A stretch of DNA of 64,000 nucleotides, taken from the NCBI GenBank assembly GCA_036186865.1, contig AP025075.1, positions 18,192,983-18,256,982 on the forward strand, read 5' to 3'. The stretch is from Eustoma russellianum. Taxonomy: Eukaryota; Streptophyta; Magnoliopsida; Gentianales; Gentianaceae. Under the pieces are notes generated by a model that searched no databases, was not told the origin of the DNA, and worked only from the letters and a program-made list of their open reading frames with translations. This document shows positions 46,228 through 55,567 of this stretch, one piece after another (position 1 is the first letter of the stretch; each line of letters opens with the position of its first letter). Position numbers and translations under genes: made by a program.

Positions 46228-47147
46228 TTAGTTAACTTGTGTTTTTCTATCTATTTTACATCCTCCATAATCGGCATCAGTGTAAGCATGCAAATTAAAT
46301 TCACAATTTTTATTATACCAAAGTCCTAATGTGGTTGTATGCTTAATATAACGAAATATCCTTTTTGCGGCATTAAAGTGTGAAACTTTTGGAAAAACGA
46401 CCATACATACAAACAGTGAACATAATATCTGGTCTACTTGCAGTAAGATAAAGCAAAGAAACAATCATAGATCTATACAATTCATTATCAAAATCTTTTC
46501 TATTTTCATCTTTATCAAGTTTAGTAGCTACACTCATAGGGGTGGTAGATGGTTTCAATTTTTCAAAATAAAATTTCTTAATCATGTCATTGATATATTT
46601 CACTTGACTTATGTGTATTCCTTTACTAGTTTGTTTAATTTGCAAGCCAAGAAAATAATTTATTTCGCCTACCATAGAAATCTCAAACTCGGATTTCATG
46701 CAGGTTTTAGATTCTTCTATTAATTTATCACATGTAAATCCAAAGACAATATCATCAACATAAATTTGAATAATGAGTAAATCCAATTTTCTTGTTTCAA
46801 GAATAGAGTACTACCGATGGTTCCTTTTTTTAAATCTATTTTCTAAGAGAAAAGTAACAAAGCAATCATACCAAGCTGTAGGAACTTGTTATAAACCATA
46901 TAGCGCTTTCTTTAACTTATAAACATGATTTGGATATTTCATATTCTAAAATCCGGGTGGTTGCTTTGCATAAACTTCTTCTTGTATAAAATCATTCAAA
47001 AATGTACTTTTTACATTCATTTGATAAAGTTTGAAATCCTTTATGCAAGCAATAACAAGTAATAATTGTATATCTTCTCAACGTGCTGCGGGTGCAAATG
47101 TCTCTTCATAATCTATTCCCTCTTCTTGATTATATCCTTGTGCTACA
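46228..47147 (-). pseudogene. RT end and partial RNase H of the older SIRE-like element
   Basis: From 47147 down: continuation of RT (broken frames with LKKALYGL and TAWYD), then IQIYVDDIVFGFT with the YVDD catalytic box, FEISMVGEINYFLGLQIKQT, SRPDIMFTVCMYGRF, then RNase H AKRIFRYIKHTTTLGLWY and AYTDADYGGCKIDRKT. The next expected residues (STSGTCQF) are absent and a stop follows unrelated sequence. Confidence 0.88.
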
Positions 47148-50100
47148 TGTAGGATCTGCAAGGCACCACTAGAAGGGGGGGTTGAATAGATGGTGCGGAA
47201 AGTGTGCTTTTTAAAACTTCTTTAAAAACTTGAACAATTCAAGTTCTAAAAACAGATTCTGTTTTCAGGACCAGTTTTAAAACGTTTTTAAAACTAGGTT
47301 AGAGGTCTCCAAAAATTATGAAATTTTGAGAGAACTTAGCCTCAGATGTTATGAGGGTCCCTTAAAAATTTCAAATTAAAATTCAACCTTTAACCCCTTC
47401 AAAAACCGTTGATACTCAGATTGTGCAAATCTGCCAGAAACGGTAGATGGTTTTGAAAAATTAATTCCTATTTGTGTGAACGTCCAAATGCTCTGAAAAT
47501 TTGACCAATAACTCCTTATATACTATACTTAAATGGGTTGAAACAGTTTTGGAAAATTCTTTTGGGAAGTAGGTCAAATATAATCAAAGTCTCAACCTTT
47601 GCAAGTCTGAAAATCAGACTGCACTAGTCTCAGAACTTTTGATGTTTGATTGACTTATACTTATCCAAAAGGGTTGAAACTTGTGCAAAATTAACCCTAG
47701 AACGTGTAAGTATGTTTCTGAAAATTTTCGTAATTTTTGAAAATCGTTTACTATTTTTACGGATGCGAACAAGAAGGATAAACAGTGCAGTAACTGAAAA
47801 GTAAATGCAGAAAGTAAATGGCACCAAGAATTTTATACTGGTTCGGTTATAAACAACCTACTCCAGTCTTCAAGGAACACCTTCCTTGGTTCACACTAAT
47901 CACACACACGCAGTACACCTTACCGCAGGGTTGATAGAGTTACACCTAACTCCAACCCTTTACAAACCTTGTATTGTAAGTACAATTCGCACGAACACCA
48001 CCACCTTGCTAGAATGAAGATTGATCACACCTTGATCAATTTTTTACAAAGATGTATGAATGGTGGTTTATCTCAAGCCTATTCAAGATTGAAAGAATAT
48101 GAATACAATAGGCTTTTACAAGAAAAGAGAAAGAAGGAAGATGTAGGAGAAGAAGAGCTTGGCTATTTGGTCTCTTTGAATTGCAATGCTTGTTGTTATT
48201 TTTGTTTGATCTCCTCTCTTCTCTTTTAACCTTGCAGCCGTCCACTTAGGGCTTCTCCCCCTCTTGAAAATTTTCTTTTAAGTCCTTGAGAGAGTGTAAG
48301 ACATCATTGTGACAAGGCCTTGCTTACTTGGCAACTTCTCATTGGATGATCATTTAGCCTTTGCTTACTTGGCACCTCCTTATTGGTTCAACATTGTCAT
48401 CATGATGACATGGAAAAAAATCTGAGATATACACTTTAACATGTGCCAAAAATCAATTAAAAAAATCATTCCATAATTTAAGAAATACACCATAAATTGC
48501 AAGACAATAAAATTCTTCCATAACCTATGCAAATTTCGGCCATTAAGGTGTCTTGCCATGCTGAATTTTCAGCATGTGCAACCTTCCATTTCTTTCAAAA
48601 TAATACCAATTATTCTTTGATTTTTCATCATAAAAATGAATCAACAATATATGGCAAGTATTGCTACCAATTAAGAAATGAACTTGGACACAAAAAGGCT
48701 TAAGAATTCGGCCACACCATGTACACATGCTGAAAAATTTTCAGCATGTGTGATATGTAGAGATATCACCATTTATTTATTTAAATTATATTCAAAACCT
48801 TACCATATCTTCTTCCAATTAATCACCTAATAAAAGATGACAAAATATGTCACATTTAATAAGCAAAATTCGGCCAACTTAAGGTTAGTATGCTGAAATT
48901 TTCAGCATGTGACATAAGAGAGATATATGTTGGATTCTTACCATTTGTAGCTTTTCTCTTTAATTCACCAACAATGTATGATTGATCCTTGACCAATCAA
49001 TATGCCAACAAAGCTCCACATGTGCTCCAAATCAGCTGTATGTGACGTTATATGATGTGTATACATGTGCTGAAATTTATTTTTGTTAACTTTGTAAAAT
49101 AGTGCAAATTTAATAATACACACATGTAATATTCCAATCAGCCCTTAATTTAATTTTCTAGAACACTTTAAGATTTATATCATATGTAAAAAGTGTCTAG
49201 ATACGTGTCACATGATGTACAAGAAAAACGTTCCATGTTATGTGCGTGGAAAACCGAATTTTCGATATTTATCGATTACCCGATTTTTCTCTAATTTAAA
49301 TTCCAACTTTTGCACATGTTATATATATTATGTTATACATAATATATATAATATATACTTTAAATCACAGCACTTGGCTTGCTTAAAGTGGTACCATTAG
49401 CATGTGACAAAATTAAACTTGGAATCTTCACATTTTGGCCTTAATGTGGGGTGATTTGTGTGTGCCAACATGGAAAGTATTTTTGGCTGAACATATCATG
49501 TATGGCACGAAATTTACATCAATTTTTGATGTATATGGGCTGGCCATTTATTTATGGCAAGTACGTGACACGTTGGCGAAGTTTTGGTATTCGCCCGATA
49601 CGACAAATTTCGGTTTAGAACCTTTTATCGTGTTGTATTTAATTTGTCATCACCATATCTTATATCATATGATATAAGACCTGAATATATTCATAAATAT
49701 GAGTTAAGTATAGTGGTGTGACGTTAACGTACGTACGTAGAATATATAATGTGTCGGTAGTACGTTGGAATACATGTGTATGTGCCTTTTTCCAAAAATC
49801 TGAAAATATGTATAATATATGTGTATGGGGCGTGTATAATAAAGATGGGGAGGAGGAGAAAACTTTCCTTCCTTAGCCTTGTTGCCTTTGTGCCTTTTCC
49901 AAATGTAGCTTCCTTTAATGAACTACTTAGTTTATTAAACTAAGTACTTCACTTAATGAACTAGTTTAGTTCATTAATGGTGGCACCTGAAAATAGTATA
50001 AACACAACAAATGTTTGACATATAATGTAACATTTAATGCTTCATGACTCGTTAGTACGGCAACATAATATATAAGCTAAATAAGGCAAGTAATGGCAAG

Positions 50101-50204
50101 TTATCATGCATACATGTACACATTTATATATGTATACGTTTATACATATATATAAACATTCAAATTGCTTATTTTGAAATCACTCAAACCCTCTTATTTC
50201 TACA
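47148..50204 (-). repeat. 3' LTR of young SIRE-like element (3057 bp)
   Basis: Plus-strand start tgtaggatctgcaaggc, end cttatttctaca. It includes three imperfect-to-perfect palindromes built on catgctgaaa (48557-48576, 48723-48751, 48890-48908). An 86-codon plus-strand frame (47969-48229) is inside the LTR, antisense to the element, and is not a supported gene. Confidence 0.93.
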
Positions 50205-50219
50205 ATCTCCCCTTTTGAT
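50205..50219 (-). promoter_or_regulatory. Polypurine tract of young SIRE-like element
   Basis: Minus-strand ATCAAAAGGGGAGAT directly abuts the 3' LTR. Confidence 0.82.
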
Positions 50220-50446
50220 GATTTTCAAAATAATTTGTGTACATGATTTAAATGCTATCTCTCCCCCTTGAATCATGCACAGATTTGAAATTTGAATTTC
50301 GAATTTCAAATCCGGCTCCCCCTTGATTTGTGCAATTAAGATCAATTAGTGTCTCTCTCTCCCTTAAATCATGTTTTTCTCTCCCCCTTTATTTTGGAAA
50401 GTTAATCAAAAGATTCCTGTAAAAAAGTAAATCAAATAATATCAAA

Positions 50447-51103
50447 TCAAATCATATCAACGGGAATCATGCCTAATTTAGAACGAAGAGATTCATATGT
50501 GGCTTGATTTAAGGCCTTTGTAAATATATCCGCTACTTGTGATTCTGTGCGTACGTGATCTATGACAATATTACCATTGTTAACGTGATCACGAAGAAAG
50601 TGATAGCGAACTTCTATATGCTTAGCCTTAGAATGTAACACGGGGTTCTTAGACAAATTGATGGCACTCATACTATCACAATATATAGGAATTTTATTTA
50701 CGGCAATTCCAAAGTCTGAAAGTTGTTGTTTTATCCACAACAACTGTGTGCAACAAAGGCTAAGAGCCATGTACTCAGCCTCCGTAGTGGACAAAGCAAC
50801 ACTTGCTTGCTTTTTGGAAAACCATGAAATAATAGAATTTCCTATAAATTGGCAGGTTCCGCTCGTGCTTTTTCTATCTATTTTGCAGCCACCATAATCT
50901 GCATCAGTGTAAGCATGTAAGTCAAATGTAGAATCCTTATCGTACCAAATACCTAAGGTGGGCGTGTGCTTAATATAACGGAATATTCTTTTTACCGCAT
51001 TTAAGTGTGACACCTTAGGTTGACTTTGAAAACGAGCACACATGCATACACTAAACATGATGTCAGGCCTACTAGCAGTTAAATATAGCAAAGAACCTAT
51101 CAT
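50447..51103 (-). CDS. Copia RNase H domain of young SIRE-like element
   Basis: 218 codons from MIGSLLYLTASRPDIMF. RNase H features: AYTDADYGGCKIDRKSTSGT (first acidic residues), KKQASVALSTTEAEYMALSL (catalytic glutamate region), CDSMSAINLSKNPVLHSKAK, and the end VADIFTKALNQATYESLRSK. It removes the RNA strand during reverse transcription. It belongs to the same polyprotein as the frame above it; a single-base loss near 51125 (after DEHGK) put it in another frame, so the ATG here is not the natural start. Confidence 0.93.
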   Translation of the reverse strand: MIGSLLYLTASRPDIMFSVCMCARFQSQPKVSHLNAVKRIFRYIKHTPTLGIWYDKDSTFDLHAYTDADYGGCKIDRKSTSGTCQFIGNSIISWFSKKQASVALSTTEAEYMALSLCCTQLLWIKQQLSDFGIAVNKIPIYCDSMSAINLSKNPVLHSKAKHIEVRYHFLRDHVNNGNIVIDHVRTESQVADIFTKALNQATYESLRSKLGMIPVDMI

Positions 51104-52926
51104 AGATCGATATAATCCATTATCAACGTCTTACCATGTTCGTCCTTGTCTAATTTAGTAGTGACACTCATAGGGGTGGGGGATGGTTTCAAATTTTCAA
51201 AATTAAACATTTTGATCATGTCATTAACATATTTCGCTTGGCTTATATGAATTCTTTTACTCGTTTGCTTAATCTGCAAGCCAAGAAAATAATTAAGTTC
51301 ACCAACCATAGACATTTCAAATTCAGATTTCATGCAATTTTCAAAATCTTTAACAAGTCTATGTGAGGTAGAGCCAAAAATAATGTCATCTACGTAGATT
51401 TGAATAATAAGTAAATCTGATTTTTCTTGTTTCAAAAATAGTGTACTATCTATAGCACCACGTTTAAAATTATTTTCTAAAAGGAAAGTAGCAAAACGAT
51501 CATACCATGCTCTCGGTGCTTGCTTTAGGCCATATAGTGCCTTCTTTAGTTTGTACACGTGATCTGGATGTTTCAAATCTTCAAAACCGGTTGGTTGCTT
51601 CACGTATACTTCTTCTTGTATGAATCCGTTTAGGAAAACACTTTTTGCATCCATTTGATATAATTTAAAATCTTTCATGCAAGCAATAGCAAGTAAGAGT
51701 CGTATAGCTTCTAAATGTGCTACGGGTGCGAATGTTTCATCATAGTCAATTCCTTCTTCTTGATTATATCCTTGTGCAACAAGTCTCGCTTTATTTCTAA
51801 CAACCTTTCCTTCTTCATTCATTTTATTCCTAAATACCCACTTTGTGCCTATAATAGTCTTATCTTGTGGTCGTGGCACTAAATCCCATACATCATTTCT
51901 AACGAATTGATTAAGTTCGTCATGCATAGCATCAATCCAAGAAGAATCACTCAAAGCATCATGCACATTTTTGGGCTCAATTTCAGAAATCATAGCATGA
52001 AATTCATTTATTTCATCCGAAGTAATTCTTCTACGTGGTCGCACACCGTGAGTGAGGTCACCTATGATGAGATCATGTGGGTGATCTCTATGCCATCTTG
52101 GTTGATTATTTTCTAAGTTATCATGCATTTTTATGTGATCATGCACTTCTAGTGTCTCATTCATATCATGCATATCAAAAGAATCATTGTCTTCATTCAA
52201 AACGGGTTTCAATTCAAAATCATCTTCATATTCCTTATCTTTATCAATCTCACCAAATTCATTGAATTTAACATGAATAGATTCTATAATTTGTCTAGTG
52301 AGAGGATCATAACATCTATATGCCTTTGAATTTATAGAATATCCAACAAAAATGCACTCAATTGATTTGGATTCAAATTTATCTAAATTATCTTTTGTAT
52401 TCAAGACAAAACATTTGCATCCAAACACACGAAAATAGTCAATCTTAGGCATGCGATCATTCAGAATCTCATAAGGCGTCTTGTTTATTTTCTTTCTTAT
52501 AGATAGGTGATTTACAATATAGCATGCACAATTCACGGCTTCCGCCCACAGAAATCTAGGCAATTTATTTTCGCAAAGCATAGTTCTAGCGATTTCTTGT
52601 AATGTACGATTCTTTCTTTCTACTACTCCATTTAGTTGTGGAGTTCTAGGTGGGGAAAACTCATGTTTAATCCTTTTTTCTTCACAAAACGAAATCATCT
52701 CTTTGTTTTTAAACTCACCGCCTCTATCGCTTCTTATCCTTTTCACATTTACACCGTATTGATTTTCAAGTTGTTTAATTAATTTAGCAATCTCAACGGC
52801 GCTATCATCCTTATGTGCAAGAAATAAAGTCCAAGTGTAACGAGAAAAGTCATCAACAATTACGCATGCATAGTGACGCCCACCAAGGCTTGTAGTGCGA
52901 CTAGGACCAAACAAATCGACATGCAA
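51100..52926 (-). CDS. Copia integrase core and reverse transcriptase, young SIRE-like element
   Basis: 608 codons. The integrase core begins MHVDLFGPSRT (first Asp at residue 4), with IRSDRGGEFKNKEM (second Asp) and PQLNGVVERKNRT (Glu); then a spacer rich in Asp/Glu/His; then RT with GTKWVFRNKMNEEGK, FAPVAHLEAIRLLLAIA, KSVFLNGFIQEEVYV, KALYGLKQAPRAWYD and IQIYVDDIIFGST (YVDD). It ends in a shifted tail (TLIMDYIDL) because of a one-base deletion. The frame upstream (protease and integrase zinc region) is offset by one base near 52945. All catalytic residues that I can identify are present. Confidence 0.94.
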   Translation of the reverse strand: MHVDLFGPSRTTSLGGRHYACVIVDDFSRYTWTLFLAHKDDSAVEIAKLIKQLENQYGVNVKRIRSDRGGEFKNKEMISFCEEKRIKHEFSPPRTPQLNGVVERKNRTLQEIARTMLCENKLPRFLWAEAVNCACYIVNHLSIRKKINKTPYEILNDRMPKIDYFRVFGCKCFVLNTKDNLDKFESKSIECIFVGYSINSKAYRCYDPLTRQIIESIHVKFNEFGEIDKDKEYEDDFELKPVLNEDNDSFDMHDMNETLEVHDHIKMHDNLENNQPRWHRDHPHDLIIGDLTHGVRPRRRITSDEINEFHAMISEIEPKNVHDALSDSSWIDAMHDELNQFVRNDVWDLVPRPQDKTIIGTKWVFRNKMNEEGKVVRNKARLVAQGYNQEEGIDYDETFAPVAHLEAIRLLLAIACMKDFKLYQMDAKSVFLNGFIQEEVYVKQPTGFEDLKHPDHVYKLKKALYGLKQAPRAWYDRFATFLLENNFKRGAIDSTLFLKQEKSDLLIIQIYVDDIIFGSTSHRLVKDFENCMKSEFEMSMVGELNYFLGLQIKQTSKRIHISQAKYVNDMIKMFNFENLKPSPTPMSVTTKLDKDEHGKTLIMDYIDL

Positions 52927-52949
52927 TAGTTCTAATATTCTAGTCGTAC

Positions 52950-53546
52950 TTATTTTATTTTTCGGCTAAGTGACTCACGTGTTTGTTTGCCTTTTATGCA
53001 AGATTCACACAACTGAAAGTTGTCTAAATCAAGTGTAGGCAATCCCCGTACTAGGTTCTTTCGTTGAAGTTTTTCTAGTGTGGAAATGCCAATGTGTCCT
53101 AAACGTCTATGCCATAAATTCACATTGGGTTCATTTGACATAAAACACTTAACTTTAGTGTCTACTACATCATCCATAGATAGCGTAAAGATATTGCCTT
53201 CTCGTTTTCCTTTTAAAACGGTTTCTCCATTTTTATTTATTATGTTGCAATAAGGGTGAGTAAAACACACATTAAAATCATTGTCAACAAATTGAGAAAT
53301 GCTAAGAAGATTGTAGGATAAGTTGCTTACCAAAAATACGTTGGAGATTTGGAGTGTGTTTGGATTACCAATCGTACCTTTTCCGATGATCTTGCCTTCG
53401 TTGTTGTCTCCGAAGGTCACGGATCCGCCTTTTGTGACCTTCTTTAATTTGGAGAACAAGCTCGGGTCACCCGTCATGTGCCTCGAGCAACCACTGTCAA
53501 GGAACCACTTTATTGATGTGTCTTTCGAAGTGTGGTCTCCCTGCAA
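52950..53546 (-). CDS. Copia protease and integrase N-terminal zinc region, young SIRE-like element
   Basis: 198 codons. Aspartic protease motif WFLDSGCSRHMTGD near residue 15 (DSG active site, a common SIRE-lineage form), then FGDNNEGKIIGKGTIGN, LLSISQFVD, and the GAG-pre-integrase/HHCC region NLWHRRLGHIGISTLEKL with CESCIKGKQTRESL. It ends SRKIK followed by TAA; the next frame is one base off. The upstream limit is a stop near 53602 between gag and protease. Confidence 0.92.
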   Translation of the reverse strand: MQGDHTSKDTSIKWFLDSGCSRHMTGDPSLFSKLKKVTKGGSVTFGDNNEGKIIGKGTIGNPNTLQISNVFLVSNLSYNLLSISQFVDNDFNVCFTHPYCNIINKNGETVLKGKREGNIFTLSMDDVVDTKVKCFMSNEPNVNLWHRRLGHIGISTLEKLQRKNLVRGLPTLDLDNFQLCESCIKGKQTRESLSRKIK

Positions 53547-53601
53547 TGTGAAAAGGTGATTTAGGTACCCTTTTAATTTTGGGTCCTTTCGAGTTAGTTA
53601 A

Positions 53602-53853
53602 TCACCTTTTGGTAAAGGTACCTTTCGGTACCCATACTTGGGTGATCCTTCTCGGTCTATCAAATGGCAAGAATGAAGGTGCAATATAATAGACATGTGG
53701 TGCATGCACTTTGGGCCTTTGCCCAAGGACTCCTCTATACTCATTGAATGAAGGACGCTTTTGATATGTCCTTTGTGTGTGTGTGCGTAGTGCGTGGATG
53801 ATATGTATTTCGTGTATGCATTGTTCTTCTCTTTTCATATCTATATGGTACAA
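53602..53853 (-). pseudogene. Displaced Gag C-terminal end of young SIRE-like element
   Basis: In a frame shifted from gag, RTHTQRTYQKRPSFNEYRGV is followed by RPRRITQVWVPKGT, a conserved junction just before protease in this lineage. The shift falls in the gtgtgtgtgtg run at 53774-53786, so repeat slippage is the likely cause. A TAA at 53602 then separates it from protease. Confidence 0.75.
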
Positions 53854-55513
53854 CGTTATATTTCACATGATATGAAGAAGTGGGGCGTGAGGAAGGGGGC
53901 GCTTTTTGCGTCATCTTAGACGCCACTTGCAGCTTAGGGATGTCTACTTTCTTAGACACAACATACTTGGTTGGTTTGATTGATACTTCGTTAGTATCAA
54001 CGTATCCCAGTCCAGTTTTGTCGCTGTCATGCTTTTGTGATAATATGATACGATGCAGCATGTTGGACCTTGTATCAAACTGTTTCATCATTTTCTCTAA
54101 ATCGGTATTCCTTGATTTCAAATTTGAAATCTCGGATTTCATTTCATTATTTTGAGAGGTTAATGATGAAATCTCGGTTTTCAATGCAGTGATGACACAT
54201 GAAGACTCTTTCTTTGAATCGCTTAATTGAGCGACAAGATTCTCGTTAGAAGATTCTAACAGTTTCTTGTCTTCAATTAATCGTTTCTTTTCTTTAGCGA
54301 GAGTCTTAGTAAATTTATGCAATTCTAGATACTGACTAAAAAGATCATCATAAGAAGGTTCAGAGTCAGAGTCAGAATCAGATGATACCTCATCAGATGC
54401 TTTGGATGCAAAGCATACTTGTGCGGTCTCCTCTTCGGTCTCAGTCTTAGAATCTGATGAATCACTCCAGGTGGAGGCCTTTAGAGCACGTTTCCTTTGT
54501 TTGGGTTCTGAGACGAGTCTATGTCTGTTCCGCTCCTTGTCAGGGTACTTAGTAGTTTGCTTTTCTTTATTTGGGCAGTCATATGATAAGTGTCCGAGTT
54601 TGCCACATTCATAACATTTAACGTCTTTATCGTTTGACTTGTTCTTATTTCTCTTAGTAGTAGTGCCCTTATTTTTGTTTCTAAATGACCTTCTCATAAA
54701 TTTTCTCAATCCTTTAGCCAATAGAATTAGGTCATCATTATCCGATTCGGAATCACTATCATCTACGTGATCGGAAGGAGGGGAGACGTATTCATTTGAT
54801 TTAAAAGCAATAGCTTTACCTTGTTTAGATGATTCCGTTTTCCGAATGGTGAGTTTATTTTCATAAACTTTAAGTGAACCGATTAGTTCTTCCATCTTTA
54901 TTGATTTAGTTTCCTTGCTTTCTTCTATCGCAATCACTTTAGGGTCCCATTCAGAAGGAAGGCTTCGTAGAACTTTCTGCACCTTTTCCTGCGTAGTAAA
55001 AGCCTTACCAAGAGACTCAAGAGAGTTGTAGATGTTAGTCAAACGAAGATCCATATCTACAATAGACTCATTGGGCAATAATTTAAAACACTCAAGTGTG
55101 GACATGAGCATGTTAATTTTTGACTCTTTTACTTGACTCGTGCCTTCGTGTTTCATTTCTAGTATCCTCCACATTTCTTGTGCACTCGAACAGTTTGACA
55201 CATAACTAGACTCACTTTTACTTAATCCGTTTAAAAGCAATTGCATAGACCTAGCATTCATACTAAGTTTCTTTTTATCATCACTCGTATATTCTTGTCT
55301 AGTTTTAATAACTTCTAAAGTAACTCCGTCTACAGTGGATACATTAGATGGGACATAAGGACCATCTTCAATGATTGACCAAAGATCTATATCTATAGCC
55401 ATAAGAAAAAGCTTCATCCCAAGTTTCCACTGAATAAACGACTCACCGTCAAAAAGTGGAGGCCTTTGGCTCGACATACCTTCTTGCTCGGTTTTGAGAT
55501 TTGTGGATGCCAT
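53741..55513 (-). CDS. Gag of young SIRE-like element
   Basis: 590 codons from MASTNLKTEQEGMSSQRPPL. The capsid region includes FDGESFIQWKLGMKLFL, MNARSMQLLLNGLSKSESSY, KHEGTSQVKESKINMLMSTL and LRSLPSEWDPKVIAIEES; a CCHC knuckle CYECGKLGHLSYDCPNK sits at about 296-312; then a Ser/Asp-rich stretch and a predicted coiled coil (ALKTEISSLTSQNNEMKSEI, LKSRNTDLEKMM). It would form the particle and bind RNA. The end (KDISKASFIQ) is out of the family frame because of a shift in a GT repeat. Confidence 0.93.
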   Translation of the reverse strand: MASTNLKTEQEGMSSQRPPLFDGESFIQWKLGMKLFLMAIDIDLWSIIEDGPYVPSNVSTVDGVTLEVIKTRQEYTSDDKKKLSMNARSMQLLLNGLSKSESSYVSNCSSAQEMWRILEMKHEGTSQVKESKINMLMSTLECFKLLPNESIVDMDLRLTNIYNSLESLGKAFTTQEKVQKVLRSLPSEWDPKVIAIEESKETKSIKMEELIGSLKVYENKLTIRKTESSKQGKAIAFKSNEYVSPPSDHVDDSDSESDNDDLILLAKGLRKFMRRSFRNKNKGTTTKRNKNKSNDKDVKCYECGKLGHLSYDCPNKEKQTTKYPDKERNRHRLVSEPKQRKRALKASTWSDSSDSKTETEEETAQVCFASKASDEVSSDSDSDSEPSYDDLFSQYLELHKFTKTLAKEKKRLIEDKKLLESSNENLVAQLSDSKKESSCVITALKTEISSLTSQNNEMKSEISNLKSRNTDLEKMMKQFDTRSNMLHRIILSQKHDSDKTGLGYVDTNEVSIKPTKYVVSKKVDIPKLQVASKMTQKAPPSSRPTSSYHVKYNVVPYRYEKRRTMHTRNTYHPRTTHTHTKDISKASFIQ

Positions 55514-55553
55514 CTCACAGAATTGTTGGATTCCTTGAAGTGAGTATTCCTGC

Positions 55554-55566
55554 GCTCTGATACCAC
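55554..55566 (-). promoter_or_regulatory. Primer binding site of young SIRE-like element
   Basis: Minus-strand GTGGTATCAGAGC next to the 5' LTR. Confidence 0.87.
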
Positions 55567-55567
55567 T

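Noticed and set aside
47969..48229. 86-codon plus-strand frame, repeated at 56389-56649
   Set aside because: Antisense frame within the young SIRE-like LTR; its repetition only reflects the LTR pair.
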